Assembly (NCBI RefSeq): GCF_023898315.1
Contig: NC_064616.1
Location: forward strand, 541,809,602-541,873,601
Reading direction: 5' to 3'
Length of the DNA: 64,000 nucleotides
Source: Schistocerca nitens
Taxonomy: Eukaryota; Arthropoda; Insecta; Orthoptera; Acrididae
The notes under the pieces are model-generated. The model had not been told where the DNA came from and ran no database searches. It worked only from the letters and a program-made list of their open reading frames with translations. This document shows, piece after piece, positions 32,368 through 43,959 of this stretch (within the stretch, counting starts at the first letter, position 1; every line of letters begins with the position of its first letter). The translations under genes were made by a program, and so were the position numbers.

Positions 32368-33784
32368 CACTGAAGAGGCAAAGAAACTGTAACACCTGCC
32401 TAATATTGGCCGGCCGCTGTGGACGAGCGGTTCTAGGCGCTTCAGTCTGGAACCGCGCAACCGATACGGTCGCAGGTTCGAATCCTGCCTCGGGCATGGA
32501 TTTGTGTGATTGATTTAGGTTAGTTAGGTTTAAGTAGTTCTAAGTTCCAGGGGACTGATGACCTCTGATGTTAAGTCCCATAGTGCTCAGAGTCTTTTTT
32601 TTTTTTTTCCTAATATCACGTAGGGCTTCCGCGAGCGCACAGAATCGGCGCAATACGACGCGGCATGGGCTCGAAAGATATCTAAAGTAGTGCTGGAGGG
32701 AGATGACACCATGGATCCTGCAGCGCTGTCCAGATATCCGTAAGAGTATGAGGGGTAGAGATCTCTTCTGAACAGCACGTTGCTAGGCATGTAAGGTATG
32801 CTCAATAACGTTCATTCCTGGGGAGTTTTGTGGCCAACGGAAGTCTTTAAACTCAGAAGAGCCACTCTGTAGGAATTCTGGACGTGTGAGGTGTCGCATT
32901 GTCCTGCTTGAATGGCCCAATTTTGTCGGAATGCACAATAGACATGAATGGGTGCAGATAATCAGACAGGATGCTTACATACGTGTCACCAGTCAGAGTA
33001 ACATCTAGATATATCAGGGGTCCTGTATCACTCCAATTGCACACGCTCATAATCATCACAGAGACTCCACCAGCTTGAACAGTCCCCTGCTGATATGTAG
33101 GGTCCATGGATCCACGAGGTTGTTTCCATACCTGTACACGTCCACCCACTCGATACTATTTGAAACGATACTCGTCCGACCAGACTGCATGTTTCCCGTT
33201 ATCAACAGTCGATTGTCAGTGTTGACAGGCCCAGGCGAGGCATTAAGCTTTCTGTAGTACAGTCATCAAGGATACGTGAGTGGGCCTTCGGCTCCGAAAG
33301 CTCATATCGATGATGATTCGTTGAATGGTTCCCACGATGACGCTTGTTCATGGCCCAGCATTGATATCTTCAGCAACTAGAGGCAGGGTTGTACTTCCGT
33401 CACGTTGAACGATTCTCTTCAGTCGTCGTTGGTCCCGTACTTGTAGGATCTTTTACCGGTCGCTGCGATGTCGGAGATTTGATGTTTTACCAGATTCATG
33501 ATATTCACGGTAAACTTGTGGAACGGTCGTGCGGGAAAATCCCCACTTCATCGCTACATCGAAAATGCTGTGTCCCATCGCTCATGCGGTGACTGTAGCT
33601 CCACGTTAACACTCATTTAAACCATGATAACCTGCTATTTCAGCTGCAGTAACCGATATACCAACTGCACCAGGCATTTGTTGTCTTATATAAGCGTTGC
33701 AGACCGCAGCGCCGTATTCTGCATGTTTATATATCTTTTTATTTGGGTACACATGCCTATATCAGTTTTTTTGGCGATTCAGTG
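32368..33784 (-). mobile_element. Tc1-like transposon (pseudogenised) with nested SINE
   Basis: The ends CACTGAAGAGGCAAAGAAAC at 32368 and the complement of GGCGATTCAGTG at 33784 form imperfect TIRs; the left flank is TA and the right is a mutated TG. On the minus strand the frame at 33149-32853 gives GGRVQVWKQPRGSMDPT, SVMIMSVCNWSDTGPLIYLD and then KQDNATPHTSR, which is the second catalytic Asp segment (QQDNA-PH). Other parts (LKRIVQRD-like near 33420) lie in other frames. A plus-strand relative with the same body is at 61307-62513. The SINE at 32407-32608 sits just inside its left end. Confidence 0.82.
32407..32608 (+). mobile_element. tRNA-derived SINE inserted in the Tc1-like element
   Basis: Starts TGGCCGGCCGCTGTGG, with the B box GGTTCGAATCC near 32476-32486, and ends after GTGCTCAGAGTC in a T run. 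Direct repeats CCTAATAT at 32399-32406 and 32609-32616 flank it. They lie in the Tc1-like sequence CACCTGCCTAATATCACG, which the SINE interrupts. Confidence 0.9.
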
Positions 33785-33789
33785 TGTAA

Positions 33790-34685
33790 GGTCAAAGGCA
33801 AGTGATAAGTTTGCTTGCATTACGGTCATTAGACTAAAAGCGTTTGGTCATTTATTTGGTCCTAAATTAACAAAATAAGACTACAAGTGAACAATTTGTT
33901 TACAGTAGGGTAACAAATTAGATGCCGTATTTACAAAAGGGGAAGTAGGCAAAGCGTTCAGTTGTTGAAGTAAGAGAACTGTACCACAATATAGCTAGAA
34001 CCGGCATAGCCTCTTTACTTCCGTTATTTGCTGGGCAAATACTGCGGTGTACTTATTTTTTAACCTTAGTGTTGTGTAGCAAGTACATATCTTAGTCATA
34101 TGAAAGACTGTGATGACTGCTATTCCAGAGTCACCTCCAGAATTTTTATGTTGTTATGGGCCATTACGAATATGGAAGGAAAAGGAGAGGGTGATGAAGT
34201 GTTTCGGTACAGAGTACTCCCACTCCTTTTGAACAGCATCACAGAGGCATCCGTGCTTAACTTCCTTTCTGAAGGAAATATCGCTTTCGTAGGTATTAAA
34301 ATCCTATGTGCGCAACAAACAATCCTGAGCATGTAAAGAGCGTCGTGACGAATTCAGTATTTAGTGAGCAGAAAGTGGCTATAACGAGTCTTAGTTTGGT
34401 AACATTATAATCTACCAAAAAAGAAATGCAAAATTATATTCGTTTCAAAAGAAATTAAGAAAAATTCGCTTAAATCCTATCTACGAGACAGCCTCCATTT
34501 ATTCTTAACTATATAAGCCTCAACCAAATTTCACCAACATCCCGGGAAGTAGTGTCGATGACAGCTGACTGTTGCATACCATGTAAATTAATAACACATT
34601 CCCATTGATACACAAATGAGGTCAGGACACTGATGGATTTACAACGGAAAGAACATGCCTAATTTAATAACACACAAAATCTCCA
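33790..34685. other. No recognisable feature
   Basis: Short frames only (up to 84 codons), no supported domain or repeat. Confidence 0.45.
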
Positions 34686-34689
34686 AAAC

Positions 34690-34995
34690 TGGCGGCAGTT
34701 TACAGATGTTCAAAACTTAGTGTGGATGTCAATACGAGATGCTTTTAATAGCTCCCACAATGAAACCTTGTCTCGGAATCTGGCAGAAACTCCGATGGGG
34801 TTCTGGTCGTATGTAAAATATACCTGTGGCGACACATAACCATTACCTCCACTGCATAATAGTAATGGTAATGCTACCGAAGACAGCGCATATAAACATA
34901 GTTACTAAATACGGTTTTCGAAAGTTCTTTCATGAAAGAACATGTTGTCAATATTCCAAAAATACGAATCGAGTAAAGAAAAACTACCAACATGA
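34690..34995 (+). pseudogene. Jockey-like fragment between endonuclease and RT
   Basis: Phrases such as CAGTTTACAGATGTTCAAAA, CGAGATGCTTTTAATAGCTC, TTCTGGTCGTATGTAAAATA and AATACGGTTTTCGAAAGTTC correspond to the QxFTxVQNL, DAFNS, FWSYVKY and NTVFRKFF-type blocks that precede the RT in jockey-like LINEs. The frame is broken and nothing of the RT follows. I think it belongs to the same family as 41380-42270 and 62535-63055, from the type of sequence, not from overlap. Confidence 0.55.
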
Positions 34996-35139
34996 GTGAT
35001 TTGGGAATAGGTACTGAAAGTTTAACATATTGCAGTTGAGGGAGCAAATTAGTTGAATAATCGGTGACAGCTCATTTTGAAGACGCCTGTTGGATACATG
35101 CCTTCAGAAAACAAATGCCGAGAGCTTGACGGTCATGGG

Positions 35140-38100
35140 AATAGAGCTACACCTGCCAACCCCGCTCACCTGGGAGGTTCCAACTGCGGGGCGGTTTGGA
35201 AAAAACGAGTCCTTGTCGGGCACAATAGTTAGCAAATGTGGACTGGTAAGTAACATGTCGTCTCATTATGTGGTGTCGTGCTAATTGAAGCGTCCAAAAA
35301 TCGATCACGTTCTTGGGTCCATTGATGAAAAGATAAAAAAGACGGGCATACCCTTCATCCAGGTGACAGTATGCATCTTTGATGGTGGAAAAGTCGTCTC
35401 GCCCGGAGACAGGAGCATATAGGCGACGATCATGTGCATTGTCATCCGTAGATAAGGGGCCAGTAGCTGCTGGAGAAGGAACCATGCGTCCTCCACACGG
35501 CCGCAGAGGAGACGGTGTTCGTGTGTGTCGTCCACAATGCGCCTCAGGTAGAGGGGGCTGTCCGCCAGGGCGATGGCATGGAGTTTATGTCTCGTCGGGT
35601 ATTTACAGCCAACTACGATGTACCAGGTGGTGAAGTATGGTTGATAAACTGCTCTCTACATCGGAGACCACCCAAACAGTGTAGGACGGTCTTCAACAGC
35701 ATGAAAATCGGATGGGGCCCAGTCTGGACTGTAATTTATCAATCTATACAGTCCAGATATGTGATAGCGCTGATACATTGTGGGAAAGGTCGATAGGCGG
35801 ATGACATGAAGTAGCTGTATTCCTGGGGTGAATCCGCATAAGAGGTAATAATTATCTTGCATAGTGGGAGCCCTAGTGCGAGTAAAGTTCTCGTTGACAT
35901 ACCTGTATTCCAGACGATAGTGAACTTCAAAGTCTTTTGCGATATCCGCCTGTGATACCACCCGTCGGCCGTCACGCAAATTTAAAAGCGGATTAGCGCT
36001 TGTCGACGGCACCTGAGAACTGCGAATACATGGAGCTCTGAGGACGTTTTTCTCGTAATGATGTCTTGGCAGCGAGCTCGGACAAATACGCCTTCGAATC
36101 GGCGCCAAGTAAGGGCCAATATTGTTGCTTGACGCGTTGAACCTCGACCTGACGTTCTGGAGATGGCGGGTGCTCCGTAAGATCCAGGAGTGTCAGGCAG
36201 TAAAATTCTGTCGTGCCTCTGTTCCATTGCATTCGTTCCTTGCCATACTGGACCATCACGTGGCGTAGGGATGGCCTTAGACATTGTACCCACCACAGAG
36301 ATATGGATGGGTATTCTAGGATGCAACTTTCGCAGGATTACCATTTGTTCGTGACCATTAATCGACATTCTCGTTTCTGTAAGCAGGCAATGCTAAAATT
36401 CCATTGGACCCTGGCTGCACCATATTGTTTATCGTCAGAGGTCGATCGTGCACACATAAACACTGTGGACTGAGAAGGTCGAAGGTCATCTTTCCCCGTT
36501 CAGGATGTCTGAGGCGTGAGCGGAAGTCACGTGGCAACAATCCAGTCGGCAGTCTGAATGGCTCGTCATGTATATGTATCCCAGGCGATCGCCATGTACC
36601 ACCTCCCAGGATTCTACGAGATGGAGTCGACGTACTAAATAACGGAGTTCGGGACTTTGAACAAAATGGTTCAAATGGTTCTGAGCACTATGGGACTCAA
36701 CTGCTGAGGTCATTAGTCCCCTAGAACTTAGAACTAGTTAAACCTAACTAACCTAAGGACATCACAAACATCCATGCCCGAGGCAGGATTCGAACCTGCG
36801 ACCGTAGCGGTCTTGCGGTTCCAGACTGCAGCGCCTTTAACCGCACGGCCACTTCGGCCGGCAGTTCGGGACTTTGATCCTTTTTCGTGAGAATACAGTT
36901 AAAATTTCTGCCGATAAATATGTGCTCCTATCGTCCTATAAAGAGCAGCGTAATTGTTTCAGAACAAAACTGTGAGAGGTCTCGTAGGTGGTATGTGCCG
37001 TAGTGCGCATAGGCGTTCACTACTCGGACCTATATACTGTTAGCTGCAAGTAAGTGACGTCTTCTACTGCAGTGCCGTCGCGCACGATAATCGCTGCTCC
37101 ACTATCTCCGTTGGCGTCGGGAGTGACATTTGCAGCACAACAATAAAAATCGGTCCAATTCTCAGTCCGTAGCTCTTGAAACTGGGCAATGTCAACGTCC
37201 GCTGCTCGTAATGTGTGATGTAACAACTGACGTTTAACATAAGAACCGATCACATTTAAATTGATGGTGGCAATTCTGTACGCCTGCATCGGCAGCACGT
37301 TTCCGTGTGCGCTCATATCAGGAAGAAGGAATGTAGTAGGACCTTAAGGATTATGCTTTCCCTGAGCGAGCCTGGTTCACCAGGACGGCCTATTGCATTT
37401 CTTTGTCTAGTGGAGGTTCGGGAACAACGTCGTCTGCCCACAGAACGGGGACTTCAGGTCCGGTCAGCGCTGATGCAAAAGGAGCTGCTGGCATCAGGGT
37501 GTCCGTGTTGGCGGCGTGGGGAACGTCGCCGTTCAGGTCTTCAAGGCCTTGCTGTGCTCCGGTGTCAAGCAGTGAAATGACCTCTCCACTATGAGGATGG
37601 GTACCATAAACTGCGCATGTGAACTTCTCATGTGATTCATTTGATGGGCATATTATGGTTTCATCTTGGAAGCATGATTTCACCTCGGTTTTCGATGTCA
37701 TCTTCCACTTTTTTCGCCGTTTTGGTGACCTTTGTTTGCGCGGTTGTAGTTCAGAGTCGGATGACGGGTGCAGTCACGACGTCCAGGAACGAAGGCGGTA
37801 ATAGGCACAACCATGAACTCTAGAGCCATATTACCTTTACATCTGTCAAGATCTTCATCCGAAAATGCGATCTCCGGAGTAGCGGCCGGTTATTTTCGTA
37901 GACGGTGTACCTCGTGTCATTCTGTCTCTGCAGTCTGTGAAAGATCCTGTGGAACCTGCTGTGCAGGCGTCCGAAGGGCATCGGGTCTCAGTACCACCGC
38001 GTAGGTGTGTGGAAGGGATGTCATATTCGGTAAGGGAGAAGCTTCACCTGTCAACAACTGCGTAATTCTGTGTTGGAGGCATTCATTACCCACATGTCAT

Positions 38101-38840
38101 TCTTTACCACATTAAGAACAGCTCTTTTGCTACTCATTGTATATGGCTATGGCCCGGCAACCGCCAATCAAGAGTTAGGACGGATCATGTTTCTTTACCT
38201 CAGTGCGGACTTGCCGCACTCCGTCAAAAACTGGGTATGTAGTGAAGTTAGCCTATTTCTCTTTTACATGCCCAAGTACTGTCCCGTAAGGACGCAGTGT
38301 TGCTATCACGTCTCCTGCCGGCATTTAGGACGGACGTTCGAAGATACGGATCGTGCATAATCCCAGGCCGGTATGTTCGACAATTACTTTGCCAATATGA
38401 CCTTCAGAATCTCGGAATTTGAGGCCATCTTTCTTCCATTATAAGATCTTGTCGCAAGCTGCGTCGTTTGTCAGTTTGACGTAAAGTAGGCTACTATCGA
38501 TGGACATGTGTACTCTGATCATGTCTTCACTAGCGATCTTCACTTCGTCACGTAGGAATAGTCCGACGGCGAGTGCTTTTCATCGGGCATATTCATACGG
38601 AATGGTGAACTTCAATGTGTTTTTAAGGTAAGAAATGGCCGTTCGGTCGCCAATCGTAACAAGCGCGAATGCTGCTGTGGAGAAAACACCACGAGGCACA
38701 AGCCGCGGCGAAGATGTAAACACTGCGTCTGCACTGCACGGCCGCCAACGGCGAAATTTCAATTAGGCTATCCCTGCAAGACTCACCGTCAGCCTCAAAC
38801 TTCTGTATGAAGTGAACCATGTGTCAAACAACCTGTACCT
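35140..38840 (-). mobile_element. Decayed second L1/Tx1-like element, RT core deleted
   Basis: On the minus strand this parallels the element at 4543 in block order. ORF1 lies at about 38650-37900: KALAVGLFLRDEVKI, HMSIDSSLLYVKLTNDAACD, GLGLCTIRIFERP, TYPVFDGVRQVR, LIGGCRAIAIYNE and a damaged knuckle. The endonuclease start is at 37316-37020: YRIATINLNVIG, AADVDIAQFQELR. A pre-RT stretch is near 35980, and the C-terminal zinc-like region and tail are at 35535-35147 (DDTHEHRLLC, VIDFWTLQLARHH, SKPPRSWNLP). The RT palm between about 35900 and 35700 is missing. Many stops (TAA, TAG, TGA) interrupt ORF1. Protein similarity to the first copy is clear but modest, so it is a different, older subfamily. 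Confidence 0.8.
36661..36862 (-). mobile_element. tRNA-derived SINE inserted in the second L1/Tx1-like element
   Basis: Minus-strand copy with the B box complement GGATTCGAACC near 36787. It is flanked by perfect 15-bp direct repeats, AGTTCGGGACTTTGA at 36646-36660 and 36863-36877, which are the longest SINE target duplications in this window. It interrupts the endonuclease region of the host element and so is younger than it. Confidence 0.93.
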
Positions 38841-38950
38841 GTATTTAGTTATGTTTATTCCTGTACAGGGGAGAATTTGTAATTGAAATTCGCTTGCCCG
38901 GTGTCCTCGAACAAATACGTGATTGCAGTGCTGTGTTGTTGAAATGTGTA

Positions 38951-39019
38951 ATGCAATGTTCTTTCGGATATGTATGCATACTTTGCATCGTACTTCACAT
39001 ATCTGAAGGAACTTTGCAT
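38951..39019. repeat. Imperfect hairpin with 22-nt loop
   Basis: Left arm 38951-38973 (ATGCAATGTTCTTTCGGATA...) pairs with right arm 38996-39019 (CACATATCTGAAGGAACTTT...) with about three mismatches; the loop is 22 nt. A direct repeat ACTTTGCATC(G/A)TACTT overlaps loop and right arm at 38980-38995 and 39011-39026. It ends 57 bp before the mariner-like element at 39077. It may be the end of an unknown MITE or Helitron-like element. Confidence 0.55.
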
Positions 39020-39076
39020 CATACTTCTGAAGAACACAGGTACTCCAATATCGTAGTTACAATATATACACATATA

Positions 39077-40973
39077 CAGGGTGGTCCGTTGAAAGTGACC
39101 GGGCCAAATATCTCACGAAATAAGCATCAAACGAAAAAACTACAAAGAACGAAACTTGTCTAGCTTGAAGGGGGAAACCAGATGGCGCTATGGTTTGCCC
39201 GCTAGATGGCGCTGCCATAGGTCAATCGGATATCAATTGCGTTTCTTTAAATAGGAACCCCCATTTTTATTACATATCCGTGTAGTACGTAAAGAAATAT
39301 GAATGTTTCAGTTGGACCACTTTTTTCGCTTTGTGATAGATGGCGCTGTAGTAGTCACAATCGTAAAAGTACGTGGTATCACGTAGCATTCCGCCAGTGC
39401 GGACGGTATTTCCTTCGTGATACATTACCTGTGTTAAAATGGACCGTTTACCAATTGCGGAAAAGGTCGATATCTTGTAGATGTATGTGATCGAAATGCC
39501 CCACGGGGGTGTGCTATGTATGCTGCTCGGTATCCTGGACGACATCATCCAAGTGCCCGCACCGTTCGCCGGATAGTAACGATATTTAAGGAAACAGGAA
39601 GTGTTCAGCCACATGTGAAACGTCAACCCCAACCTGAAACAAATGATGATGCCCAAGTAGGTTCTTTAGCTGCTGTCGCGGCTAATCCACACATCAGTAG
39701 CAGAAAAATTGCGCGAGAGTCGGGGATCTCAAAAACATCGGTGTTCAGAATGCTACATCTACATCAGTTGCCCCCGTACCATATTTCTATGCCCCAGGAT
39801 TTGCATAGCGACGACTTTGAACGTCTTGTACAGTTCTGCCATTGGGCACAATAGAAATTACGGGACGATGACAGATTTTTTGCCGGCGTTCTATTTAGCG
39901 ACGAAGCGGCGTTCATCAACAGCGGTAACGTAAACCGGCATAATATGCACTATTGGTCAACGGAAAATCCACGATGACTGCGACAAGTGGAACATCAGCG
40001 ACCTTGGCGGGTTAATGTATGGTGCGGCATTATGGGAGGAAGGATATTGGCCCTCCTTTTTATCGATGGCAATATAAATGGTGCAATGTATGCTGATTTC
40101 CTACGTAATGTTCTACCAATGCTACTACAAGATGTTTCACTACATGACAGAATGGCGATGTACTTCCAACATGATGGATGTCCGGCACATAGCTCACGTG
40201 TGGTTGAAGCGGTATTGAACAGCATATGTCATGACATGTAGATTGGTCGTCGAAGCAGCATACCATGACCCGCACGTTCACCGGATCTCACGTCCCCGGA
40301 TTTCTTTCTGTGGGGAAATTTGAAGGATATTTGGCATCGTGATCCACCGAAAACGCCTGACAACATGCGTCAGCGCTTTGTCAATGAATGTGCGAACATT
40401 ACGGAAGGCGAACTAATCGCAGTTGAAAGGAATATCGTTACAAGTATTGCCAAATGCATTGAGGGTGACGGAGATCATTTTGAGCATTTTTTTTTGCATT
40501 AATGTGGTAATTACAGGTAATCACGCTGTATCAGCATGCGTTCTCAGAAATAATAAGTTCATCAAGTTACATGTATCACATTGGAACAACCGAAATAAAT
40601 TTTCCAAACGAACCTACGTTCTGTATTTTAATTTAAAAAACCTACCTGTTACCAACTGTTCGTCTAAAATTGTGAGCCTTCTGTTTGTGACTATTACAGC
40701 GTCATCTATCACAAAGCGAAAAAAGTGGTCCAACTAAAACATTCATATTTCTTTACGTACTACAGGAATATGTAATAAAAATGGGGGTCCCTATTTAAAA
40801 AGAAACGCAGTTGATATCCGTTTGACCTATGGCAGCGCCATCTAGCGGGCCAACCACAGCGCCATATGGGTTCCCCCTTCAAGCTAGAGAAGTTTCGTTC
40901 TTTGTAGTTTTTTCCTTTGACGACGCTTATTTCGTGAGATATTTGGCCCGGTCACTAACAATGGACCACCCTA
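39077..40973 (+). mobile_element. Second mariner-like family with TIRs of about 285 bp, inactive
   Basis: The left end CAGGGTGGTCCGTTGAAAGT and the right end (complement of ACTAACAATGGACCACCCTA) begin long inverted repeats covering about 39077-39360 and 40684-40973, with scattered mismatches. TA flanks both sides. The arms contain five AGATGGCGCT motifs or close variants. Between them lies a broken transposase gene. The larger TIR divergence compared with the 9522 element means an older insertion. Confidence 0.9.
39439..40502 (+). pseudogene. Mariner-like transposase pseudogene (second family)
   Basis: Starts MDRLPIAEKVDIL at 39439, meets TAG at 39478-39480, and after a frame change continues as MYAARYPGRHHPSARTVRRI with helix-turn-helix-like text and KIARESGISKTSVFRML. 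The core holds GVLFSDEAAFINSG (first Asp), RPWRVNVWCGIMGG, MYFQHDGCPAHSSR (second Asp) and, after further breaks near 40239-40270, ARSPDLTSPDFFLWGNLKD (third Asp). The last frame ends at 40500-40502. At least four stops and two frameshifts are present. It belongs to a different family from the transposase at 9803, although both end with the DFFLWG signature after the third Asp. Confidence 0.88.
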
Positions 40974-40979
40974 TATATA

Positions 40980-41375
40980 TATTTTACTTACATGTTGTGA
41001 GACATGCACTTTGCTACATGGGGATAAGAACAAAGTATGTCAAAACTGGTTGTTTTAAATACAGAAATATTAATGCGATCTTGGCTTTAGCATGTTTTAA
41101 TAAGTAAAACGGCTGGATCTTTTTGTCGTCTCAAAATGAGATATTACAATCACATTTAACAAGCCATACGTAACATAATAGCACAGTCTGGTGCTTTCAG
41201 TAACCTTTCTAAGGCACATGTGTAAATCCCAATATTCTGCCGAATAAACTGATGTTTTATGGAACTGATGGCATAACTAACCAACGAAACGCCACCAGAA
41301 TGTAGAATAATTCAATCCATTTTTGAAGAGCAAAACTGGTTACTTGGTTCCACAAATCTCACAAATCAACTATTG
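40980..41375. other. No recognisable feature
   Basis: AT-rich sequence after the mariner-like element, starting with a short TA run. Confidence 0.45.
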
Positions 41376-41379
41376 TTTC

Positions 41380-42270
41380 TCATATGACCTTATAAATTGG
41401 GTCAATTAAGATCATATTGTTTTTGTGAAACACACCTAATTACTTATTCTCACAAAGTAATGAGTGCTATCGACGGGAATAATTAAACTGATTCCTTATT
41501 TTTGCATTTCAAGAAGACCTCTGACACCGTACCTCAAAACTGACTTCTAATCAAACAGCGTGGCTATGTAGTATCGTCTCTTTTGTGCGTGTGGATTTTC
41601 GATTAAGGTCACAGTACGCAGTAACTGACGGGACATCATCGAATAAAACATAAGTAGTATCAATCGTTCTCCAAGTAAGTGTTTTAGGGCCTGATCATCA
41701 TCAACGACATAGGAGACAATCTGAGCATCCCGCTTAAATTTTTTGCAGAAGATATTCTAATTTACCGTATTGTAAAGTCATCAGATGATCAGGACCAACT
41801 GCAAAAAGATTTAGGCAATATATGTGACAATTATATTATGTTTGTCCGCCGACTTCTTGAGTACTGCTGTGCGGTGTGAGATCCACAGGAATCGAAAAAA
41901 AAAAAAAAAAAATCAGCTCGTTTTGTGTTATCGCGGGGAGGGTGTTTTACAGATATGATGCACGTACTGGGGTGTCAGTCATTAAAACAAAGACTTTTTC
42001 TCTGCTGCAGGACCTTCTCACGAAATTTCAATTACCAACTCTCTCCTAGTGGTGTGAAAATGTTTTGTTGGTGCCCGCCTACATAGGTAGAAATGATCAT
42101 CATAGGAAAATAAGAGAAATGAGAGAACGTATCGGATGGTTTAAGTGTTTATTTCTCCCGTTTGCTGTTAGAGAGTGGAACGGTAGAGAAGTAGTGTAAA
42201 GGTGGTTTGATGAACACTCTGCAAGGCACTTATTTGTGAATTGCAGAGACATTATGTAGGTGTAGATCAC
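41380..42270 (+). pseudogene. Jockey-like RT fragment with internal deletion
   Basis: Reading across frames: AAAGTAATGAGTGCTATCGA (KVMSAID), TTTTTGCATTTCAAGAAGAC (FAFQED, the palm region), GTAAGTGTTTTAGGGCCTGA (VSVLGP), AACGACATAGGAGACAATCT (NDIGDNL) and TTTTTTGCAGAAGATATTCT, where the FADD motif has become FAED. Near 41840 the text jumps to TTCTTGAGTACTGCTGTGCG (LEYCCAV), the C-terminal region, and finishes GTTAGAGAGTGGAACGGTAG (VREWNG) and a TGTAGGTGTAGAT tail at about 42255-42268. About 150 residues are missing at the jump. There are many stops. Confidence 0.75.
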
Positions 42271-42279
42271 GGTAAACGG

Positions 42280-43640
42280 TATATAATGTTCTTAAAATAT
42301 TATTGACCGGTTTTTTGTAGGGTCTCACTCTAAGTCACATTCAGTTCTGCAGTTAACTGGTAAGTGTAACACGTGGCAATGAAATACTAAATAGGACAGA
42401 AACATCAAAAATTCTATGTGACCATAATGATGAGAACTAAATTGGAAAAAAACTCGTTTTAGAACCCCTAAATCAAATTACTGCAGCCATACATGAATTC
42501 AAAATCACTGCAAATCTTGGGGAGACTCAGATCAATCAGTCGTCATATTTAGTGCATTTTCATTCAGTAATGCCATTGGAATAATATTCAGTAGTAACTC
42601 AATTTTAAGACTGAAAGTCTTCCTTCTTCAAAATGTGCTGTACGACTAATATATCATGCGTATCCATAATTACCTTGAAGACATCTGTTTAAGGAGTTAG
42701 GCATTTTGATTACTGTTTAACAATATATTTGTTCCCTCATGAAGCTTCTCGTAAACAATCCACTGTAGTTCAAAAGGTACAATGATGTACATACTAACAA
42801 TACTAGAAGTCAGAATTCAACATTTATTATTCCACATTAAGGTTGTATTTAGCTCATAAATGGGTGCACAATGCTGCCTCCAAACTGTCTGATCATTTAC
42901 TCAATAACATAAAATGTCCACCAGACAACAATGTTAAATTCGAAACAAACTGGAAATTGCTCTCCTTTACGGCTCCTAGTAGAATTTTCAGTTTTGTAAT
43001 GTGTAAAAGGTGGTATGTACGCATTATCAATTAATATTTGCATTAACAAAACGTCACTTAAAAACAGAATGCAGCCATATTCACATTTGAACATGTGTTG
43101 TGAATGTAAAGTGGCTCATTCCATTTCACACAATTAATCGCACAAAAGAGCCATGAGATATGAAACTGACTGACTCACTAGTTAACATGTCGAGAACATA
43201 AAAATGAATCGTATAAGGTGTCTGAGTTGTTGTAATAACTGAGAGAAACTAAAATGAATTATGGAATTCTTGGACAGTCTTTGCAGAAGATATAATTAGT
43301 TTTGCTTGTAATGAAACCAGTTCATAGACAGACAAAGAGTACACATTGAAATCTGTGCACATAAAACAGGAAGTATGAACTATGAGATAGCAAACAAGTA
43401 GCCCAGAAAAGTAAAGTGTTTACAGCTGGATGGCCTCACACATTTTTCTGAATGGATAGGAGTTAGTGCAGGGGGAATAGCAATGAGATCATGGTTCACT
43501 CTGACTTGTCCCTGATGTGTGTGGCAATGAAGAACAAAACTGTGTTTATATCAGAGAACATCGTTCAACTTGGGCGAACTGAATGAGGCAGTGAAGGAGT
43601 GGAGACAACTACCTCATATTTTACACGTCGCAGTTTACTC
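42280..43640. other. No recognisable feature
   Basis: AT-rich, no supported coding or repeat signal. Confidence 0.45.
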
Positions 43641-43655
43641 TTTCTGTCCATCCTG

Positions 43656-43858
43656 TCCTGCCGGCCGCTGGTGGCCGAGCGGTTCTGGCGCTACAGTCTG
43701 GAACCGCGCGACCGCTACGGTCGCAGGTTCGAATCCTGCCTCGGGCTTGGATGTGTGTGTTGTCCTTAGGTTAGTTAGGTTTAAGTAGTCCTAAGTTCTA
43801 GGGGACTTATGACCTCAGCAGTTGAGTCCCATAGTGCTCAGAGCCATTTGAACCATTT
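43656..43858 (+). mobile_element. tRNA-derived SINE with 11-bp target duplication
   Basis: Begins TCCTGCCGGCCGCTGGTGG, has A-box text GTGGCCGAGCGG, the B box GGTTCGAATCC near 43725-43735, the body TAGGTTAGTTAGGTTTAAGT, and ends GAGCCATTTGAACCATTT. Direct repeats TGTCCATCCTG lie at 43645-43655 and 43859-43869. This is the best preserved copy of the family in the window. Confidence 0.93.
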
Positions 43859-43901
43859 TGTCCATCCTGATTTAGGTTTTCTGGCGTTTTCCTAAGTCAA
43901 A

Positions 43902-43903
<2 letters not shown>

Positions 43904-43952
<49 letters not shown>
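43904..43952. repeat. (AT)n microsatellite
   Basis: About 49 bp of uninterrupted alternating A and T. Confidence 0.95.
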
Positions 43953-43954
<2 letters not shown>

Positions 43955-43959
43955 CTTAC

